NCBI GenBank assembly: GCA_041746735.1 | Contig: JBGTGP010000051.1 | Coordinates: 93,504-157,503 of the forward strand | Direction: 5' to 3' | From: Opimibacter sp041746735 | GTDB taxonomy: Bacteria > Bacteroidota > Bacteroidia > Chitinophagales > Saprospiraceae | DNA length: 64,000 nt | In this document: in pieces, positions 1 to 8,479 of the stretch | How the letters are laid out: every line of letters starts with the position of its first letter | How positions within the stretch are numbered: position 1 is the stretch's first letter | Notes under the pieces: generated by a model | What the model was told of the DNA's origin: nothing | Database searches by the model: none | Seen by the model: the letters and a program-made list of their open reading frames with translations, nothing else | Position numbers and translations under genes: made by a program

Positions 1-93
1 GGCAGAGGTGGATTCCGGCATATGGCGCTAGGTGTGTGTAGCATTCAGCATCGTCCGGCAAGATACAAAGCCGGCTGACGGTCGGAGGTATGA

Positions 94-2238
94 TTAACTG
101 ATGGGCATCCCACTTTCGTCAGATGCCGCCTGAACAAAAAGAAGACGGCCGTCATCATGCTGGGCCATGAGGATCATACCCTGTGAATCAACACCACGGA
201 TCTTACGGGGTTCGAGGTTCGCTAAAATGACAACTTGCTTTCCGGGTAACTCAGCAGGTGCATAATGCTGCGCGATTCCACTCACGACCGTGCGCTGTAT
301 GCCTTTTACATCCAGGGTCAGTTTGAGGAGTTTGTCTGCTTTCGGCACGGTTTCGGCTGCAAGAATGGTGGCCGTCCGGATATCCATTTTTGCAAACTCA
401 TCATAACTAACAGGAGGTTTACTTACTTGTTGTTTTGGTTCACCTACCGGCTCCGTAGCAGCGGATGACATAGCATGGAGATTCTCAATTTGCTTCTGCA
501 CCCATTCATCTTCGATACGGCTAAAGAGATGTTCGGGTTGTGCAAGCTGATGATCGTCCGGTATAAGTTTTTCTCCCGCGGCGAGGCTGTCCAGGGTTGT
601 GACCCACACACCTTGTTCGGTAAATGGTCCCAGGTTAAGCAACTTACGCAATCGAGCTGAGGCATCCGGCATAAAAGGATGCAAGGCGGTGCTCATTGCG
701 GCGAGATACTGAATGCATAAGTTCAGGACGGCCTTTACTGTTTCAGGTTCGTCTTTCTGGGTTTTCCAGGGTTCATTAAACTGGAGGATCTGATTGCCGG
801 CCGTGGCGATGTCGAGTACGGCTTTGAGCCCTTCCCGAAAATCATATCTGGAGATCGCATCCTGCACGGACCACATACGGTCGAAGAGATCCATCATTTC
901 AACTTCGTGCCATGATGCTTCGTCATCTCCGCGGGTGCCTACGATCGGGGTATCCTCATCAAAGGAAGGGACTTTTCCTTCATAGTATTTGTGGTTCAGG
1001 ACCAGAACTCGCTGAACAAAATTGGCTAGTGTTCCAACAAGATCTGCGTTGACATCGGACTGATAACCTTTCCAGGTAAACTCGGCGTCCTTTTGTTCAG
1101 GCATGTTTTTAGTCAGCACATAGCGCAGGGCATCTGTTTGCTCTGGATACGCTTCCAGAAATTCATGCACCCAAATGGCCCAGTTACGTGATGTAGAAAT
1201 CTTTTGTTCTTCCAGGTTGAGAAATTGATTGGCAGGAACATTGACGGGCAGATTATATTGACCGTGCGCCTTCAGGATGGCCGGGAAGATGAGGCAATGA
1301 AAGACGATATTGTCTTTACCAATAAAATGAATGACATTGGATTCCGGATCCTGCCAGTAGGCTTTCCAATCCTTACCGTGATCGGCGGCCCATTGTTTGG
1401 TTGCGCTTACATAGCCGATAGGCGCATCCATCCAGACATATAGTTTTTTGCCTTCAGCACCGGGTATCTCCTGTGGTACATCTACACCCCAGTCGAGATC
1501 GCGGGTCATAGCACGAGGTTGCAGACCGCCGTCGAGCCAGGATTTACATTGGCCCAGGACGTGTGCTTTCCAATCGTTTGGATCGTGATGTTCCTGGCCC
1601 TCAAGGATGCCTGTTTCTACCCAGGGGCGGAGCCAGGATTCATACTGATCCAGAGGAAGATACCAGTGGCGTGTCTTGCGAAGAATCGGTTTAGTTCCCG
1701 TTATGGTGGAGACGGGGTTGATGAGTTCGAGAGGACTTAATGAAGAGCCGCATTTTTCGCATTGATCTCCATAAGCATCCGGATTACTGCACTTCGGACA
1801 TGTACCTTTGATATATCGGTCGGCCAGAAACTTTGCGGCTTGTTCATCGTAATACTGTTCGGACTCCTCTTCGACAAACTGACCTTTGGTGTAGAGGGTC
1901 CGAAAGAAGTCCTGAGCGGTTTCGTGATGGAGTGGAGAAGAGGTACGGTGATATATATCAAATGAGATCCCTGCCTTTCGGAATGTTTCTTCAAACAGTG
2001 CGTGGTACTTATCGATGATGGCCTGAGGAGTCGACTCTTCTTTAAGGGCGCGGATGGTAATGGCGGCGCCATGTTCGTCAGAGCCGCAGATAAAAGCTAC
2101 ATCGTGATCCAGCATCCTCAGCATTCGAACATAAATATCTGCGGGGATATATGCACCGGTGAGGTGTCCTATGTGTAGGGGGCCGTTGGCATATGGCAAT
2201 GCCGAGGTCACAAGATATCGCCTGGGGGGCTGGATCAT
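94..2238 (-). CDS. metG: Methionyl-tRNA synthetase
   Basis: Charges tRNA-Met with methionine in the cytoplasm. The class I HIGH signature is visible as HIGH within PYANGPLHIGHLTGAY near residues 15-30. A zinc knuckle of CPKC...CEKC type lies near 145-165. The KMSKS-type loop reads KISTS near 345, a variant I recall from this MetRS branch. Residues ~605-714 form an EMAPII/Trbp111-like tRNA-binding domain beginning YDEFAKMDIRTATIL. An open frame runs 50 codons further upstream, but that part is translated heptamer microsatellite. I therefore start at the ATG at 2238, which gives MIQPPRRYLVTSALPYANG, the normal family N-terminus, and a 714-residue protein. A TACCTTCG box lies about 20 bases upstream. 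Confidence 0.96.
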   Translation of the reverse strand: MIQPPRRYLVTSALPYANGPLHIGHLTGAYIPADIYVRMLRMLDHDVAFICGSDEHGAAITIRALKEESTPQAIIDKYHALFEETFRKAGISFDIYHRTSSPLHHETAQDFFRTLYTKGQFVEEESEQYYDEQAAKFLADRYIKGTCPKCSNPDAYGDQCEKCGSSLSPLELINPVSTITGTKPILRKTRHWYLPLDQYESWLRPWVETGILEGQEHHDPNDWKAHVLGQCKSWLDGGLQPRAMTRDLDWGVDVPQEIPGAEGKKLYVWMDAPIGYVSATKQWAADHGKDWKAYWQDPESNVIHFIGKDNIVFHCLIFPAILKAHGQYNLPVNVPANQFLNLEEQKISTSRNWAIWVHEFLEAYPEQTDALRYVLTKNMPEQKDAEFTWKGYQSDVNADLVGTLANFVQRVLVLNHKYYEGKVPSFDEDTPIVGTRGDDEASWHEVEMMDLFDRMWSVQDAISRYDFREGLKAVLDIATAGNQILQFNEPWKTQKDEPETVKAVLNLCIQYLAAMSTALHPFMPDASARLRKLLNLGPFTEQGVWVTTLDSLAAGEKLIPDDHQLAQPEHLFSRIEDEWVQKQIENLHAMSSAATEPVGEPKQQVSKPPVSYDEFAKMDIRTATILAAETVPKADKLLKLTLDVKGIQRTVVSGIAQHYAPAELPGKQVVILANLEPRKIRGVDSQGMILMAQHDDGRLLFVQAASDESGMPIS

Positions 2239-2258
2239 AACTTGACTGAATCTGGGGG

Positions 2259-2266
2259 CGAAGGTA
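2259..2266 (-). promoter_or_regulatory. Putative -7 box of metG
   Basis: On the minus strand this reads TACCTTCG, one mismatch from the Bacteroidota TAnnTTTG box. It sits 20 bases before the chosen metG ATG, which implies a leader of about 15 nt. No clear -33 element is seen. Confidence 0.4.
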
Positions 2267-2306
2267 GTCAATATGTAAATGTTCTTGCGCGTATTGCGCG
2301 CAAGGT

Positions 2307-2369
2307 GGGTAAAGGGTAAAGGGTAAAGTGGGGAGTGGGGAGTAGGGAGTAGGGAGTGGGGAGTGGGGT
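2307..2369. repeat. Heptamer microsatellite (GGGTAAA / GTGGGGA units)
   Basis: Nine uninterrupted 7-bp units: three GGGTAAA, then two GTGGGGA, two GTAGGGA and two more GTGGGG-type units. The frame stays open through it, which falsely extends metG upstream. It resembles the short tandemly repeated heptamers described in cyanobacteria; the resemblance is one of form only. Confidence 0.85.
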
Positions 2370-2413
2370 GCTTCGACCCGCTTGACACATCCTCGTGCTA
2401 CAGCTCAGCAACC
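2370..2413. repeat. REP-like spacer between two heptamer tracts
   Basis: This 44-bp stretch has GCTTCGAC at one end and GCTCAGCAACC at the other. It resembles a degenerate copy of the common GCTGAGC...GTCGAAGC palindromic repeat. It lies exactly between two heptamer tracts. The assignment rests on the two short ends only. Confidence 0.35.
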
Positions 2414-2469
2414 GTGGGGAGTGGGGAGTAGTGAGTAGTGAGTGGGGAGTGGGGAGTGGGGAGTGGGGA
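2414..2469. repeat. Second heptamer microsatellite (GTGGGGA / GTAGTGA)
   Basis: Eight consecutive 7-bp units: GTGGGGA x2, GTAGTGA x2, GTGGGGA x4. It ends 9 bp from the tag stop codon. With the tract at 2307-2369 it brackets the metG-tag intergenic region. Confidence 0.85.
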
Positions 2470-2477
2470 ATAGTTCT

Positions 2478-3059
2478 TTATGGCGTTAAAAGTTTTTTGC
2501 GTCTGAAGCACTTGATCATGTGATCATTGTACATGCCGACAGCTTGCATGAAGGCGTAGACGATGGTGGAGCCTGTAAAACTGAAACCTCGTTTTTTAAG
2601 GTCTTTACTCAGGGCATCGCTTTCAGGAGAGTTGGCTCGAAAATCCTTTTCGGAACGAATCGTATTGACAATGGGCTTGCCATCAACGAAGGACCAGAGG
2701 TGGGTACTAAAGTTGAGGCCCTGATCCTGCATATCGAGAAAGGCTCTTGCATTGGTACGTGCTGACCATACCTTTTGGCGGTTGCGGATGATGCGTTCGT
2801 CGAGCAGGATTTTCTCCAGTTTTTTGTCCGTGTAGCGGGCGATTTTGTCTGGATCGAGATTGTCAAAAACGGACATGTAGCCCTCCTGGCGGCGCAGGAT
2901 TGTAATCCAGCTCAGGCCGGCCTGGGCGCCATCCAGGATAAGTTTGGCGAACAGGGCTTTCGGATCATATTCGGGGACACCCCAGACCGTATCATGGTAA
3001 TGGATATAGAGGGGATCGTTTCCGCACCATAAGCAGCGGGTTATCGAATCGGATTTCAT
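2478..3059 (-). CDS. tag: DNA-3-methyladenine glycosylase I
   Basis: Base-excision repair enzyme that removes 3-methyladenine from alkylated DNA. The 193-residue product starts MKSDSITRCLWCGND and carries the family block YHDTVWGVPEYDPKALF. It also has LDGAQAGLSWITILRRQEGY, and a C-terminal GFSFTGSTIVYAFMQAVGMYNDH block. Cys and His residues near both ends match the Tag zinc site. The frame is open 43 codons further upstream, but that part is Pro/Ser/His-rich and unlike the family, so I start at the ATG at 3059. It is transcribed in the same direction as metG, with microsatellites between the two. Confidence 0.95.
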   Translation of the reverse strand: MKSDSITRCLWCGNDPLYIHYHDTVWGVPEYDPKALFAKLILDGAQAGLSWITILRRQEGYMSVFDNLDPDKIARYTDKKLEKILLDERIIRNRQKVWSARTNARAFLDMQDQGLNFSTHLWSFVDGKPIVNTIRSEKDFRANSPESDALSKDLKKRGFSFTGSTIVYAFMQAVGMYNDHMIKCFRRKKLLTP

Positions 3060-3200
3060 GGGAGGAAGGTAAGGAGAAGTGGGATGATTGGAAATGGAAA
3101 AGGGGTGGGTGGGCGGATGATATTGGATAAGCTGGTGAAAGGGATTGGAGGGGCGGGTGGTGCTTGGAGGATGAGAATCCGGAAGCAAACTGTCAGGACT

Positions 3201-3709
3201 GATTTCGTCGAAATACGTCGGAAGATGACTGTGGTTATTAGGTTGTGGGCATTTTCAAAACAACATATTATTGCAATCTAACTTATGTTTGAAGTGACTG
3301 ATTTCGTCGAAATCCATCGCGAGATAGTTGATTTTATTGGGTCGTAGAGGTTTTCAACACAATATATTATTAAATTATTAATATGTTTCATCCGACTGAT
3401 TTCGTCGAAATCCGTCGCGAGATAGTTGATTTTATTGGGCTGTAGAGGTTTTTAACACAATATATTATTAATATTGTTAATATACTTTATCCGACTGATT
3501 TCGTCGAAATCCGTCGCGAGATAGTTGATTTTGTTAGGTTGTAGAGGTTTTTAACACAATATATTATCAATATTATTAATATGTTTCGTCCGACTGATTT
3601 CGTCGAAATCCGTCGCGAGATATTTGCTTTTATTGGGTCGTAGAGGTTCTTAACACCATATATAATTGAAATTTATTATTCATTCAATCCAACGGAGTTC
3701 ATAGAAATC
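3201..3709 (+). repeat. Tandem array 1 of a 99-bp repeat
   Basis: Cores of the odd palindrome GATTTCGTCGAAATC start at 3201 (last base changed), 3300, 3398, 3497 and 3596. A sixth, decayed core (12 of 15 bases) starts at 3695. Spacing is 99, 98, 99, 99 and 99 bp. The whole unit is conserved, not only the core: after the core come CCGTCGCGAGATAG, TTATTGGG, TGTAGAGGTT and an AT-rich ACACAATATATTATTA block. No reading frame explains it. It fills most of the gap between the divergent tag and hmgA genes. The first unit is closer to array 2 (19758-20355) than to its own neighbours. Confidence 0.95.
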
Positions 3710-3872
3710 CCTCAATCAACCCCCGTGATCATTGACATCCCGTAAAGTCCAGCTTTCATCCTTCATCCCATCCGCTTCAATAACCTCTGTACATCCAACA
3801 CGCCTACCCTACCCCTCACCTTCTCCATAGCAGCCATCACCTCCCTCACTTAAACCTGTCCAGCCAAATCCG

Positions 3873-3880
3873 TACTTTTG
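3873..3880 (+). promoter_or_regulatory. -7 promoter box of hmgA
   Basis: TACTTTTG matches the Bacteroidota TAnnTTTG box and ends 12 bases before the ATG at 3893. A start 5-7 nt downstream would leave a leader of only about 6 nt. The TTG inside the box could be read as an alternative start, which the box argues against. Confidence 0.55.
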
Positions 3881-3892
3881 AAGAAAAAAACA

Positions 3893-5056
3893 ATGCCCGT
3901 CTACCATACACTCGGATCCATCCCCCAGAAACGCCACACGGTATTTGAAAAACCAGCAGGTGGAATCCACTACGAGCAACTTTTTGGTACTATCGGCTTC
4001 GACGGAATGTCATCCCTCCTCTACCACCTGCATCGTCCCACTCAGGTCCGACACATAGGAGAAGCCATAAACGTCATGCCCAAGATCGCAGTCGAACATA
4101 ATATGACTGCCCGCCTGCTCAAAGGTTTTGATATACCCCGCGCCAACGACTGGCTGACGTCCCGCCATCCGCTCCTCATCAATAAAGACATACATGTGGG
4201 CCTGGCCGCTCCCACTCAATCCCTGACCGAATATTTTTATAAAAATGCCGATGCCGATGAAATGATCTTTGTTCACCGCGGATCGGGCACCCTGCGTACT
4301 TTCCTCGGCAATATCCCTTTCGAGTACGGAGACTATCTGATCATACCCCGCGGCATGATCTACCAGATTGATTTCGATACGGAAGACAATCGCCTGCTCT
4401 ATGCAGAATCCTTCCACCCGATCTACACGCCTAAGCGATATCGCAACTGGTTCGGCCAACTCCTCGAACACTCCCCATTTTGTGAACGCGATTACAAACT
4501 GCCCCGCGTACTGGAAACCTATGATGAAAAAGGAGATTTTCTGATCAAAATCAAAAAGCAGGGACAACTTCATCAACTGATCTATGCCACCCATCCTTTT
4601 GATGTTGTCGGATGGGACGGCTACAATTTTCCGTATGGATTTTCCATTCACAACTTTGAACCCATTACCGGACGTGTACACCAACCGCCCCCAGTTCATC
4701 AGACCTTTGAGACCAAAGCCTTTGTCGTGTGCTCTTTCTGCCCGAGACTCTACGATTATCATCCGAAAGCGATCCCGGCACCTTACAACCACAGTAATAT
4801 TGATTCCGACGAAGTCCTCTACTATGTGGATGGCGATTTTATGAGCCGCAACAACATCGCACAAGGCCATATCACGCTCCACCCTGCCGGGATTCCGCAT
4901 GGACCAGCACCCGGAGCCTACGAAAGAAGCATCGGCCAGACCGTAACAGAAGAACTGGCTGTCATGATCGACACCTTTGCACCACTCATGGTCACTGAGC
5001 ATGCGCTCAAGATTGATGATGGTGTCTACTTTCAATCCTGGATCGGAGAGGAATAA
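3893..5056 (+). CDS. hmgA: Homogentisate 1,2-dioxygenase
   Basis: Opens the ring of homogentisate to maleylacetoacetate using Fe(II) and O2, in tyrosine and phenylalanine catabolism. The 387-residue cupin protein has the iron-site motifs of the family. YNHSNIDSDEVLYYV near residue 299 supplies a His and a Glu, and GIPHGP near 335 supplies the second His. The frame also offers a TTG start at 3878, but that falls in the promoter box, so ATG 3893 (MPVYHTLGSIPQKRH) is preferred. It is the first of three pathway genes (hmgA, fahA, hppD) in the same direction. The gap to fahA is 111 bp with its own possible promoter. Maleylacetoacetate isomerase is not in the window. Confidence 0.93.
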   Translation: MPVYHTLGSIPQKRHTVFEKPAGGIHYEQLFGTIGFDGMSSLLYHLHRPTQVRHIGEAINVMPKIAVEHNMTARLLKGFDIPRANDWLTSRHPLLINKDIHVGLAAPTQSLTEYFYKNADADEMIFVHRGSGTLRTFLGNIPFEYGDYLIIPRGMIYQIDFDTEDNRLLYAESFHPIYTPKRYRNWFGQLLEHSPFCERDYKLPRVLETYDEKGDFLIKIKKQGQLHQLIYATHPFDVVGWDGYNFPYGFSIHNFEPITGRVHQPPPVHQTFETKAFVVCSFCPRLYDYHPKAIPAPYNHSNIDSDEVLYYVDGDFMSRNNIAQGHITLHPAGIPHGPAPGAYERSIGQTVTEELAVMIDTFAPLMVTEHALKIDDGVYFQSWIGEE

Positions 5057-5167
5057 TTGCGGACCCACATCTACTGCACAAATCAGTCAATTATAATCTG
5101 ATCCTATTACATTTTATACTATTTCGTCTTTTTACAAACAAACATTTTCGTTAAATTTTGACAGCCT

Positions 5168-6406
5168 ATGACCTCGTGGATAGATATACCTCAGGATTCA
5201 GATTTCACTATCCACAACATCCCATTTGGAATTGCCACACACGCTGACAGAACTTTCGTCTGCAGCCGGATCGGAGATCATGTTATCGACTTGTATCAAA
5301 TAGCTACAACAGGCCTTTTCCAGGGCTTGATGTTTGACATAAACGTGTTCCGGGAATCCTCATTGAATGCCTTTATTCGGCTGGGAAAAGACATAACACG
5401 CGAAGTTCGGATCCGGCTGCAAGAGACGCTGAGCAACGGACATTCACCTTTACGGCATGTATCGGAAGCCTTTATCTTACCCGACAAGGTTGTAATGCGA
5501 TTACCTGTAGAGATTGGTGACTATACGGACTTTTATTCCAGCATCGAACATGCAACCAACGTCGGAATGATGTTTCGTGATCCTGCCAATGCTTTGCTCC
5601 CCAATTGGCGTCACCTTCCCGTTGGTTATCATGGCAGGGCTTCCTCTATTGTGGTGAGCGGGACCCCTATACATCGACCCTGGGGTCAGGTAAAGCCAAA
5701 GGATGCGGAAGTGCCTGTGTTTTCCAAAACAAGCAGACTCGATTTTGAGTTGGAAATGGGGTTTGTGATTGGAAAGGAAAGTCATCTGGGCTCTGTTATT
5801 ACCACCCAGGAGGCGGAGGACTATATCTTTGGACTGGTCTTGTTCAATGATTGGTCTGCACGTGATATTCAAGCATGGGAATACGTTCCCCTGGGACCCT
5901 TTCTCGCTAAAAATTTCTTTTCGTCTATGTCCCCCTGGATCATACCCCTTGAGGCCCTTGAACCTTTCAGAGTGGCGGGACCTGTTCAGGATCCCGCTGT
6001 ACTGCCCTATCTGCAATACGATGGATTGAAAAATTATGATATTCAACTGGAAGTGGCTATTGCGCCGGCAGGGCACATTGATTCGATTGTATCGCGCTCC
6101 AATTTTAAATATATGTACTGGAATATGTGCCAGCAACTCGCGCATCATACAGTCAATGGCTGCAATGTGCGTGTGGGGGATCTAATGGCCTCCGGTACGA
6201 TCAGTGGGCCAGATGAAAAGTCGTATGGTTCCATGCTGGAGTTGGCCTGGAGTGGTACCAAACCTCTTACCCTTCCGGATGGTGTACAACGCTCCTTTAT
6301 TGAGGACGGAGATCAGGTCACGCTCCGTGGATGGGCTGAAAAGGAAGATATACGGGTAGGTTTTGGTGAAGTAAAAAACCGGGTTATTGATGAAACCGTA
6401 TCCTAA
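5168..6406 (+). CDS. fahA: Fumarylacetoacetase
   Basis: Cleaves fumarylacetoacetate to fumarate and acetoacetate, the last step of tyrosine breakdown. The 412-residue product has the N-terminal FAH domain (WIDIPQDSDFTIHNIPFG). Its catalytic domain carries FELEMGFVIG near 193, FNDWSARDIQAWEYVPLGPF near 225-245 and the signature MASGTISGPDEKSYGSMLE near 340. These contain the acidic metal ligands of the family. The start ATG follows a TTTTG-containing AT-rich stretch, and no Shine-Dalgarno sequence is seen. It lies 111 bp after hmgA and 102 bp before hppD. Confidence 0.96.
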   Translation: MTSWIDIPQDSDFTIHNIPFGIATHADRTFVCSRIGDHVIDLYQIATTGLFQGLMFDINVFRESSLNAFIRLGKDITREVRIRLQETLSNGHSPLRHVSEAFILPDKVVMRLPVEIGDYTDFYSSIEHATNVGMMFRDPANALLPNWRHLPVGYHGRASSIVVSGTPIHRPWGQVKPKDAEVPVFSKTSRLDFELEMGFVIGKESHLGSVITTQEAEDYIFGLVLFNDWSARDIQAWEYVPLGPFLAKNFFSSMSPWIIPLEALEPFRVAGPVQDPAVLPYLQYDGLKNYDIQLEVAIAPAGHIDSIVSRSNFKYMYWNMCQQLAHHTVNGCNVRVGDLMASGTISGPDEKSYGSMLELAWSGTKPLTLPDGVQRSFIEDGDQVTLRGWAEKEDIRVGFGEVKNRVIDETVS

Positions 6407-6473
6407 GCATGTTGTTACAATGGCTATACATACTTAAGGATTAAAGCCAGCTTTTCAGGCCGTTCATATCCCG

Positions 6474-6481
6474 TATATTTG
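6474..6481 (+). promoter_or_regulatory. -7 promoter box of hppD
   Basis: TATATTTG, an exact TAnnTTTG match, sits 27 bases before the ATG at 6509. It overlaps the TTG that would otherwise extend the reading frame by ten codons, so it supports the downstream start. Confidence 0.5.
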
Positions 6482-6508
6482 TCAAATAAATTTAATGTCA
6501 TCTCTATC

Positions 6509-7639
6509 ATGTCTCAACTCACACAAACACAGACTTCCAACGAAACGCTGATCGATTTTCTTCCTATCCACGGTACGGACTATGTGGAGCTTTATGTCAG
6601 CAATTCCAAGCAAGCTGCTCATTTCTATAAAACCGCTTTTGGCTTCCAATCCTTTGCGTACAGAGGCTTGGAAACCGGCGAAAAGCATGTAGAATCATAC
6701 GTGATCCGCCAGGATAAGATCAAGCTGATCCTGACCTCCCCCCTGCACAGTGGCACTGAGATCGGACGCCATATTGACAAGCATGGGGATGGGGTCAAAG
6801 TCATAGCCCTTTGGGTCGATGATGCCACTGATGCTTGGGATCAAACCACAGCAAGGGGCGCGAAGTCCTTTATGACACCTACCGTGGAAGAAGATCAACA
6901 TGGCCGCGTCGTACGTTCCGGCATCCATACCTATGGTGAAGTTGTTCATATTTTTGTGGAGCGCAAAGACTATACGGGGACATTCCTTCCTGGATATACA
7001 CCCTGGACTTCAACCTACAATCCGACACCCGTGGGCTTAAAGTTTGTGGACCACATGGTCGGCAATGTGGCCCAGGGCCGGATGAATCACTGGGTAAAAT
7101 TTTATGAAGACGTAATGGGTTTTAAAAATATTCTCACGTTTGATGACAAGGATATTTCGACGGAATATACCGCGCTGATGAGTAAGGTGATGAGCAGTGG
7201 GAACGGGTATATCAAGTTTCCGATTAATGAACCTGCTGCCGGTAAGAAGAAATCTCAGGTTGAGGAATATCTGGATTTCTATGAGGATGAAGGCGTGCAG
7301 CATCTCGCTGTGGCTACTGACAATATCATCGATACGGTCATCAAACTGCGGGACCGTGGTGTTGAGTTTCTTCGGGTACCATCGACATACTACGATACCG
7401 TGCTGGACCGGGTGGGCGAAATCGATGAAGACCTTGCTCCGCTTCAAGAACTGGGCATCCTCATCGACCGCGACAATGAAGGCTATCTGTTACAACTTTT
7501 TACCAAACCCGTACAGTCCCGTCCAACCATGTTTTTTGAGATCATCCAGCGCAAAGGAGCCAAATCATTTGGCAAGGGTAATTTCAAAGCTTTGTTTGAA
7601 GCTATTGAAAGAGAACAGGAACTGAGAGGAACGCTTTAG
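6509..7639 (+). CDS. hppD: 4-hydroxyphenylpyruvate dioxygenase
   Basis: Converts 4-hydroxyphenylpyruvate to homogentisate, the substrate of the neighbouring HmgA. The 376-residue protein has two vicinal-oxygen-chelate domains. Iron ligands are expected at His in VDHMVGN (near 181), His in QHLAVATDN (near 263) and Glu in MFFEIIQRKG (near 342). The C-terminal GAKSFGKGNFKALFEAIE helix that gates the active site is intact. The start is set by the TATATTTG box: ATG 6509 gives MSQLTQTQTSNETLIDFLPIHG. With hmgA and fahA it covers three of the steps from hydroxyphenylpyruvate to fumarate and acetoacetate. The gene symbol hpd is also used. Confidence 0.96.
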   Translation: MSQLTQTQTSNETLIDFLPIHGTDYVELYVSNSKQAAHFYKTAFGFQSFAYRGLETGEKHVESYVIRQDKIKLILTSPLHSGTEIGRHIDKHGDGVKVIALWVDDATDAWDQTTARGAKSFMTPTVEEDQHGRVVRSGIHTYGEVVHIFVERKDYTGTFLPGYTPWTSTYNPTPVGLKFVDHMVGNVAQGRMNHWVKFYEDVMGFKNILTFDDKDISTEYTALMSKVMSSGNGYIKFPINEPAAGKKKSQVEEYLDFYEDEGVQHLAVATDNIIDTVIKLRDRGVEFLRVPSTYYDTVLDRVGEIDEDLAPLQELGILIDRDNEGYLLQLFTKPVQSRPTMFFEIIQRKGAKSFGKGNFKALFEAIEREQELRGTL

Positions 7640-7788
7640 CCCTCGGGGGGTTTAGGGCAATATTAGTTGCCCGACTGAATGGTTGATCCATAAGAGTGAA
7701 AGGTCCTCATGAAAATGTACTGCTGCACGACCCAAAGAAAAGTGTAGACTTGTTCCATATACGATAATCATATTTAAATTCTTTCCCA

Positions 7789-8409
7789 TTGAAAACACCA
7801 CTGGTTTCTCCGCTGCCTGAAACGGATCCTTCGATCCAGGATCTGGTGACATTCTACAACGAAACATTAGGGTTTTGTCCCAACAGTGTGAAGACCATGC
7901 AGCGACGGCCTGCCATCGCGGATGCGTTTATCCGGCTCAATAAGGCGGTGATGGAAAATCACGGAAGAGTCACCAGTGCTCTTAAACGACTGATCGCGTA
8001 TATCTCCAGCTATACCACAGGATGTCAGTACTGTCAGGCGCATACCATACGTGCCGCTGAACGGTATGGTGCAAATGATGCGCAGCTACAACATATTTGG
8101 GAATACCGAACGCATCCTGCATATACAGCGGCTGAGCGTGCGGCATTGGACTTTGCCGTAGCGGCGTCTTCGGTACCCACCAGTGTAGACGAAGACATCA
8201 AAGTCAATCTTCGCCAATACTGGGATGAGGGTGAGATCGTCGAAATAGCAGGAGTCGTAGCGCTATTTGGTTACCTCAATCGTTGGAATGATTCCATGGG
8301 TACGACACTTGAGCAAGGGGCTATCGAATCCGGAGACAAGTTTCTGTCTGCGCACCAGTGGACCGGTGGTAAACATCGTCGTGAATCAGACCATAAAAAT
8401 ACCCTTTAG
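7789..8409 (+). CDS. AhpD-like / carboxymuconolactone decarboxylase family protein
   Basis: A 206-residue all-helical protein of the alkylhydroperoxidase D superfamily, peroxidase-related branch. GCQYCQAHT near residue 77 holds the CxxC plus His redox motif. LGFCPNSVKTMQRRP near 27 and the late FGYLNRWNDSMGTTLE block are typical of this branch. The start is taken as TTG 7789, because MKTPLVSPLPETDPSIQDL matches the usual N-terminus and no earlier ATG exists. It lies 150 bp after hppD, same direction. The physiological substrate is not known from sequence; a role in detoxifying peroxides or in an aromatic side pathway is only suggested by position. Confidence 0.82.
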   Translation: MKTPLVSPLPETDPSIQDLVTFYNETLGFCPNSVKTMQRRPAIADAFIRLNKAVMENHGRVTSALKRLIAYISSYTTGCQYCQAHTIRAAERYGANDAQLQHIWEYRTHPAYTAAERAALDFAVAASSVPTSVDEDIKVNLRQYWDEGEIVEIAGVVALFGYLNRWNDSMGTTLEQGAIESGDKFLSAHQWTGGKHRRESDHKNTL

Positions 8410-8479
8410 GTTCGGGTGCCAAACCCGGCAGGGCGTTGATTGAGAATCATTACTCCAACTCTGCCTACCTTCGGGAGGC

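Noticed and set aside
3201..3709. CRISPR array
   Set aside because: The sequence between cores is itself conserved between units, and is about 75-84 bp, not unique spacers of 30-40 bp; no cas genes are present.
4010..5068. 352-residue minus-strand ORF over hmgA
   Set aside because: Antisense to a well-supported gene with clear family motifs; no family resemblance of its own.
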